64,000 nt of DNA from Maratus speciosus (Eukaryota; Arthropoda; Arachnida; Araneae; Salticidae): NCBI GenBank assembly GCA_963932465.1, contig OZ010790.1, positions 346,977,087 to 347,041,086 on the forward strand, in the 5' to 3' direction. Below the pieces are notes generated by a model that worked only from the letters and a program-made list of their open reading frames with translations, was not told the origin of the DNA and ran no database searches. Shown piece after piece: positions 57,013 to 64,000 of this stretch. Both the position numbers and the translations under genes were made by a program. Numbering within the stretch: the stretch's first letter is position 1; each line of letters opens with the position of its first letter.

Positions 57013-58295
57013 CACTCGTGTTCAAAGCTTGAGGGTAAGTGACCGAACGCTTCCGATTTTACACGTTTTGACGAATACCTACTGAAATTCTTGACGAATT
57101 GTTCTTGATCTTCTAGGATGTAAACAACATGTTTCACTTCATATTTCTCAGTGAAGATTTAGTCGGAAGGACAATTAGTGTGCTAATAATAAATTTAATA
57201 ATAAAATAATATTTGCAATCACTCCTGTAACAGAAAAAATGATCTGTCATTGTATTAAATGACTATGTGAGTCCTGTTCAACGTTTGTGTGCATTTGTGC
57301 AAGCATAGTACTCATATTCGTGAATATGTTATTGTGTCTGTGAAAAATTTAAACGTTTTTTGTTTATAGCACACAGAGATTTCAACCAAATTTAACACAG
57401 CTTTCCGAAAAACTGACAAATAACAGTAGAAACAGTATATTGCAATTAACATGAATATATTGAATATTTGATGAGATATGGACATTTGTATGAAATAAAT
57501 TTTAACTGCGAATGCGTAGAAGATTTTTATTTCATATTTTGGTAGTCAGATATTTTGGTCAACTTCTATAAAATGTTCAGTCAAATATTGTGAAAACTCA
57601 GGAAGATACAGTGAGCCGATTAAAAAATTGGGAAAAATCCCTTATAATAAAGCTACTTTTAGGAAGCAGATCACTATATCGCCCCTATCTTTCTGAATTT
57701 TCGCGATACTCGACTGAACTTTTTACGTAAAGGTTTCTTAAATAGCTGACTACCAAGTTATGAAATAAAAATTTTGGAATCTTCCAAATCTTCTTTCACG
57801 CATGTACAGTTAAAAATTATTTCACACAAATCCCATATCTCATCAAATATTCAATATATTCATGTTTTAATTGTAGTATACTGTTTCTACTGTTCTTTGT
57901 CTGGTTTTCGGAAAGTTGTGTTAAATTTGGTTTAAAACTCTGCATAAACAAAAAACTTTTGAATTTTTCACCGACACGTTAACATCTTCTCGAGTATGAG
58001 TACTATGCTGACACAAATGCAGACAAACGTTGAACAAGACCCAAATAGTCATTTAACACGTGACAGACCATTTTCAGCATTTCCTGTTACATAGGCGATC
58101 GCCAATACTATTGTATTATTAGCCCCCTAATTACCCCCCCCCCCCAACTAAATCTTCACTGAGAAATATGAAGTCATCCACGTTCTGTACATCCTAGAAA
58201 TTCATTAACAATTCTTTACGAATTTCTGTTGGTATTCGACAAAACGTGAAAAATCAAAAGCGTCCTGTCACTTACCTTTAATTTTTGGACTATTG
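57013..58295. mobile_element. 1.28-kb fold-back element, TA-flanked
   Basis: TA at 57011-57012 and 58296-58297. Left AGGGTAAGTGACCGAACGCT, mirrored at the right as AGCGTCCTGTCACTTACCTT. Further mirrored blocks: ACGTTTTGACGAATACC, ATATTTCTCAGTGAAGAT, ATTTGATGAGATATGG and CTGACTACCAA-type sequence close to the centre near 57650. The arms are about 600 bp each. No transposase. Confidence 0.8.
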
Positions 58296-58340
58296 TAATT
58301 TACCATCCACCCGGGAATCTTCAATATGTATATATATATA

Positions 58341-58633
58341 CAGGGTATCCATAATTAAACGACCCTACTTTAAAATTGTCTACAGATGAAACTATTGGTC
58401 AGAAAATTGTGAAATTTTGTGGTAGATACAATAAAAGAATGGAAATTTGTTTGAGCGAGAAAATTTCGTCACCAGGGGTTCTTTTTTAGTGAATTACACA
58501 TTTTTAAATGTTTTTACGCTTTATTTTTCTCAGATTAAATAAGACACATATACAGACAACCGCCGGAAAAAAATAAAGCGTAAAAACTAAAAAAAATATT
58601 GGTATTCGAATTGAAAGGAATGTACATATTCTG

Positions 58634-58675
<42 letters not shown>

Positions 58676-58908
58676 GCCTACGACGGCAGCCATTTTTTCC
58701 TCAGAGCTCAGGCCTAGTATTCAGTAGATGGTGGCTAAATGTGTAATTTATTAAAAAATGCCCTCTGGTGGCGAAATTTTGAACTAATTTTTTTCCGCTC
58801 AAACAAATTCCCATTCCTTCTCTATGTCCGACACAAAATTTCACAACTTTCTGACCAAAAGTTTCGTATTTAGACAACTTTAAAGTAGGGTCGTTTAATT
58901 ATCGACAC

Positions 58909-58911
<3 letters not shown>
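58341..58911. mobile_element. 571-bp MITE within a TA microsatellite
   Basis: CAGGGTATCCATAATTAAAC and, inverted, CAGGTGTCGATAATTAAACG, both followed by GACCCTACTTTAAA and similar for about 150 bp. TA on both sides, within TA repeats. The interior has a 37-bp A run near 58640. A further partial end (CAGGTGTCGAAAGTATTTTA) begins at 58942. Confidence 0.8.

Positions 58912-58941
<30 letters not shown>
58912..58941. repeat. (TA)n microsatellite
   Basis: TA repeats between the MITE end and a partial second end; a second TA run lies at 59066-59093. Confidence 0.9.
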
Positions 58942-58944
<3 letters not shown>

Positions 58945-59062
58945 GTGTCGAAAGTATTTTAAGTTAAATTATAGCTCTTATTTGGTTTGGTTAAGTTAAT
59001 TTTGTGCTTCAATTAAAGTTTACAGTTTGTGGTAATGCTTGAAATAACTATTGGAATTTTTA

Positions 59063-59093
<31 letters not shown>

Positions 59094-62000
59094 ACCATTA
59101 ATTAAACATTACTGACCACCATCAGTAATTGTGATAGCATGAATGAATTTACAACAATACAGTGTCCCCAAACGCACTGAATGGATACCAAAAACATAAT
59201 AAATAAGCTGCTATGTATAAAATAAAGTCCCTTGTACTATATAACAAAAATTAATAATGAAGAAAAAGAGAAGAATATGGATTTCGATAAAAATAATTGA
59301 AAATCTTATATATTGAATTACGTTATCAAGAGTCCAGAATTCAATTATATAAGCAAAATCAGTCGTTTTCTGTGAGAAAAAAAAAGCTAAAAGCTGAAAT
59401 TTTTTTTCTCCTGTACTCTAACGACCAATATAACCAGTAGAATAGTTTCAAACTGGAAACAGAATAAAATTAAATGCTATGAAATGGAAAAAGCAATACA
59501 ACCTTTTAAATAATTAATTTATAGCAAGGAAAAATAGTAATATTACACAATATACCTTATAAAATCCCAGTTATTCTATCCAAATATACATCAGCACATG
59601 GTATCCAAAAGCACGATAATTTTAAGATTATTTTTACAGTTAAGTTAACACAGATGTTAAAACCTAATGTATACAGTTAATCTATTTTCAAATACCGTGA
59701 TAAATGCAATTAAAATAATATAAATAGAAAATAATTACATAATGAGTAAATTACCTCTTAACACTTTAAAATTTTTTTAAATTTCTTAACTAAAGTAAAA
59801 AATTCCAAAACTATAAGTTTACAAAATCGCAAATAGCCAAAATTAAGCTCCTCCTTGTGTTAAAAATTGATATTATTACTCTATTCGAAGCATCAGACAG
59901 AATCCAATTTAAATTTTAGTACTGCCATCTATGATATTAACTTGAAACTGATATGAACAAAATGTCATAAAGATTATGCTATTATAAGTTAATTCATTCA
60001 TAATATACCAACTGCTATATCCCAACAATTCCTATTATACAAATACCATATTATATTTCCTTAGTCATATAAATATTAAATAAAAACAAATGTTAATAGA
60101 ATGATTACAATATATTCTACTACCATACCCAATTAATCTATACGGAAAATTTAAATAATTTCAAAACAATAATAATATAATATAGCAATATGCTATAAAA
60201 CTAAATAATTTATATATAAAAAATTATATATAATAAAGATAAACTATAAGAAATACTTATAAATATAAAAAATTAATAAATAAATAAATAAATAAATTAA
60301 TTAATTAATAAATGAACAGGAAGAAAAAAAATGGATGTTGATATAATTATATCAGAATCTTCATTTCCCAATTGCCTAATGATAGCAAATAAATTGTGTG
60401 GTTCAAAATATATATCAAATAAACTTATTATGCATTTTATTCACCATAAAGAAGGTATACAATTAGAAATTAATATGATATTGTCCCGAGAAGACTAAAA
60501 ATTAAAAACAAGTTAATTGTTAACTGGATTAAGTATTAAGCTAAATAAATTCAATATGAATAGAAATAAGAATTTAACGTCACCATATATATATACAGTA
60601 TCGAATCACCTCCATATAAAAAGTGTTATAACCATTATATAATATTACAATTCATCATCTTTTTTAAAATTAATAAAATGAGTATCAATACATTACACTG
60701 ATATTATACATAATAAATCTGGATTAAATATTATTTAACTTAATAGTAGTACAGTAATATGATCATTTTGAATATGAAGTTTAATAGAAACCATGAGAGA
60801 TGATAATCTTGCAGCATCAAAGGGAATTTCTTACAGAAAGGCATCATGTAACTACATAAGTAGAAATCATATATATATATATGTATATAGCTAAAATGAA
60901 ATCACATGAGTAAAACCCAAATAAAAATTAAACACAATTAAATGAAAATACAAAAAAGAGAAACAATGAATATCTCATGGAACCGTCAGAGGAGCATTAG
61001 AAATAAGAATAATTGAGAGTCAAGCTATATTATTTCGTCATATACATATTTATATATGTAACCATTGTAAGGGAACACAGATACATCATACACAAATCGG
61101 GGAATAAAAACCAAAATTGAAATGTATTAGAAATAACCTTCTCGTTGAATAAATAAGCTTCATCAAAGGGAGGGAATCGTAAACATTCGCCACTTGGCCA
61201 CAGGCTTGTTAATCTAAAGTCATTATAGACAGGCACCTGGTCTTGGGTGGTTTCCTTAATCATTACAATAGCTGTTAATAATAATCATCTAACAGTACAT
61301 AGATATTTTTAAAAATATAACATTGTAGCACGCAAAATTGTATTCAATACACAAAATTTTCACGTCGTCCGTGGATTGAAAGTTAATGATCAAAGTTCAT
61401 AATTAATGAACTATAATGAATTACTAAAGGAATTGTTAACAAAATAGTTTTACAAACATTATTGCAAAAGAAACAACCACTGCTTATTCTTCAATTAACA
61501 GCGCTCAGTCATTAATTATTCGAAATAAACAGATAACTATTTTTATTATTATGAAAGGCTGCAGGTTTCCTCTGGTTTCTTTATGAAATCCATTAATTGT
61601 TTTAGTGCAGCTTCTAGCAAAGTGCGTTTCTCTAATAAATTATTTTTTTTCAATGTATTTTCTTCCTTTATAAATTTAAAATAACCCCTCTATAGAAAAT
61701 AGCAAAATAATGCCGAATATAAATTATTCTTTCCCAAGATTTCTTTAGGGATTACATCTCTTAAATCTAAAATATTTTTGCTGCAAGATCTAGTATAGTG
61801 AAATTCTTTAACAATTTACTTGTAAGGAAAAGGATAAAATGTTTTTTGGGTATACACGGTAATTTCAAAATATATCTACCCTATATCTAACATATATATA
61901 AAATCTAAAGAAACGAATTTTGGAAATGATTTTATGAAACGACTGATTAAACGACTGATTAAGTTTAACAGATATTTCACCTAAAATGTGGAACGTTTGG

Positions 62001-62430
62001 CAGTGAAATTAACACTAATTATGCGTATTGATCCGCGGATTTCAAAAGTTTTATTAGAATTTTTAAATTTTAATTAGTTTTCGAGACAATAATTTTTTTT
62101 AATTTTAATGATATTCCTGTAATGATGGAAACTAAAATACTTCATTTTTATAGGAAAAAGGGACAAAAGGGAAACGATAGAGATTATTAGATTTCTTTTT
62201 TTTCTTCGTCATTTTCAAATTGAAATTGAAATTAGCTTTTATTTCAATCGATAGTGAAGACAATATTATAATTATAATTAAATTATGTTTTTCGGGATAT
62301 TTGATAAAATAAAAACTTTTTTTCACATTTCGATCGTCAGGAATCAGTTTATTTTAGAAACCAAAAATCGTCTGTCATCTTCAAACTCCATAGACGTAAA
62401 AAAAAAAAAAAAAAAAAGATTTTCGTTCCA
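59094..62430. other. Very AT-rich gap, no gene
   Basis: No coding signal. Contains an AATA/TTAA microsatellite at 60275-60313 and scattered TA runs. The frame at 61030-61263 (minus) is a chance one. Confidence 0.4.
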
Positions 62431-62439
62431 ATTTAAAAA

Positions 62440-62870
62440 AGAAAATGGCATCATTTAACATTTTCTCTGTCTCTCAACTACAGTAATAACAATTTTTGGT
62501 TGCAGCTAGTAGAGAAATGCCATCAAAATTTAAAACAAATTAATATTTCAATAATATTACTTTTTTAACATTTCACATTTAGAAATTTTAAGAGTTAGTA
62601 TGAGACCTTTGGAACCATTCGGTTATCTGAAACGAATATATGAAATAATAATTGCCCAACTGAATGCAAAGAGAATAAAATAATTCAAAAATGACATCAT
62701 TTATTCATTCTTTCTTTCATTCTCAGCAAGAAAAATAATTGTTGCTGCTATTAGAGAATTGCTATTAAGATTTAAAACAACTTAATATTTTAATAACATT
62801 ACTTATTAATATTTTAAATTTAGAAATTTTAAGAGTTATTATGAGACTTTTGGAACCATGTGAATTGTGA
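62440..62870. repeat. Diverged tandem duplication, about 240 bp
   Basis: The block at 62440-62620 (ATGGCATCATTTA, then AGAGAAATGCCATCAAAATT, TTTAGAAATTTTAAGAGTTA and CTTTGGAACCAT) recurs at 62690-62860 with visible divergence. Confidence 0.6.
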
Positions 62871-64000
62871 ATAAGTCATCATAGATGTAACAGTGGACAT
62901 AGAAGTACAGGTAAATCCGTCTGAAACTCAAATTAAAAATAAATTTGCACATAACTATTGGACGATTCTCAAATGGTGGGCACTGGACACACGTCATAAC
63001 TTTAAGCCTTTCAAACATAACTTTAATTATCATTGACTTTATTTTTTTTTTTTACACTGAGTTTTTAATTCTATTCAGAGACAGAAAATGACATAATTTA
63101 TTGTAAAAGCTTTGTATAAATATCTTAAAATTTTATTATTTTATGCTAAAGAGGCCAATTTCGGACATTCATAACGTTAACTGCTCCAATATACCACCAA
63201 GAAAAAAGAGTTTTAACTTTTTTCAGGTGTTCTAATGGTAAACAACGAACGCATAAAAGGAAACGGATGATTTTTTGATAATTTCGTTAAGAGATGGCAG
63301 GCTGATTTATTGCTTTTTTGAAGATAGAAGGACTTTTCTATAAAGAATTTTTCTGTATTTTGTTATGTCCGAAAGTAACGTACGTAACAAAGCATTTGAT
63401 TTTATTATTATTATTAGTGGATAACAAAAAGTTAATTATACATATATATATGTATACAGACACATTTACTACATTCTTAGTCTTAAGAATTTTTTAAATA
63501 TTAAGAGCAACGTCCAAAATCTGTAACGTACGTGCGAAAAAATGTCCGAAATTTGTAACGTACACAACTAATTAAATGCTTTAATCATTAATTTTCCAGA
63601 ATAGTTGCTGTCTTTTAATGTTTGTGTATAATTTTGTAGACATATTATGAAAAATATTTATACATTATATTTATAGACAAAATACTATACTATTAAAAAT
63701 ATTGGCCTTAAATGTGAAAAATTTAAAAATTACATATAGTTAACGTTTAATGATCCCACCTTTTGAGAATCTCCCTATTAAAAAACAAAACGAAAATTTA
63801 AACAGGGTTCCTACTCAATTCTGATAAAAAAATTCCCTGACTTTTCTCAGTAAAAATTCAGCCTACATATTGTTGTAAAACCCTCCACAATGGACTTAGA
63901 TAATTGCTAATTTAGATAAATGCTAAAAAAAAGTATGTGCTGTATGAATTTCCGATTATTTAATTATTTCTCATATTGTTATATAGTTTGCACAAATTTC
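62871..64000. other. Gap, no gene
   Basis: AT-rich. Repeated TGTCCGAAA..GTAACGTAC motifs at 63365, 63511 and 63542 (see findings). CAGGGTTCCTACTC at 63804 with TTCCCTGACTTTTCTC at 63832 looks like a transposon terminus, but its partner is outside the window. Confidence 0.4.

Overview
The window is eukaryotic, AT-rich, non-coding DNA made almost entirely of transposable elements and simple repeats. I find no convincing host gene, no intact transposase, no rRNA, no true tRNA and no CRISPR. The mix (Ty3/Gypsy, a Helitron with a charged-repeat N-terminus, mariner, Tigger/pogo, hAT, many fold-back MITEs, homopolymers, TA, ATT and GTCT microsatellites) fits a large arthropod genome. From general resemblance to arachnid repeats I favour a spider; this is inference, not proof.

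Layout. 1-3.8 kb: minus-strand Ty3/Gypsy element with one LTR, gag, protease, RT, RNase H and the start of integrase, broken by nonsense changes and truncated in integrase. 4.0-4.3 kb: small TA-flanked MITE. 4.7-10.8 kb: minus-strand Helitron relic (PIF1-type helicase, Rep with HEH and two-tyrosine motifs, N-terminal Lys/Arg/Glu repeat array), heavily broken and carrying one insertion. 11-22 kb: non-coding repeat families called here A, B and C, two of them with tandemly expanded internal modules, plus a 1.06 kb Tc1/mariner-like long-TIR element. 22.6-24.1 kb: a giant imperfect palindrome with a G4 tract. 26.6-33.2 kb: degenerate modular family D, interrupted by a hAT element with a perfect 8-bp target duplication and by two Gypsy pol fragments. 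34-37 kb: AT-rich spacer. 36.9-43.6 kb: four near-identical tandem copies of a 1.69 kb unit holding the left half of a family A element. 44.4-45.3 kb: internally deleted mariner. 46-47.5 kb: reversed family A element with a tandem duplication of its end. 47.9-48.35 kb: tRNA-like SINE split by a palindromic MITE. 51.1-51.9 kb: second hAT with an 8-bp target duplication. 52.6-53.6 kb: deleted Tigger/pogo element. 54-59 kb: three more fold-back elements. 59-64 kb: very AT-rich sequence without recognisable genes.

Relations among parts. Nesting gives a relative age order: family D is older than the hAT at 28.3 kb; family B is older than the long-TIR element at 18.8 kb; the SINE appears older than the palindrome inside it. 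The four 1.69 kb copies are the youngest large rearrangement. The most unusual signal is a shared architecture across otherwise different repeat families (A, B, the 11.95 kb repeat, the 14.6 kb array, loosely D): a GTCT/GTCC tract followed by a conserved stretch ending in a TCATGAAATTT-like core, then internal modules of about 150-175 bp that expand in tandem. Families A to D are names used only here. All coordinates and comparisons were made by eye.
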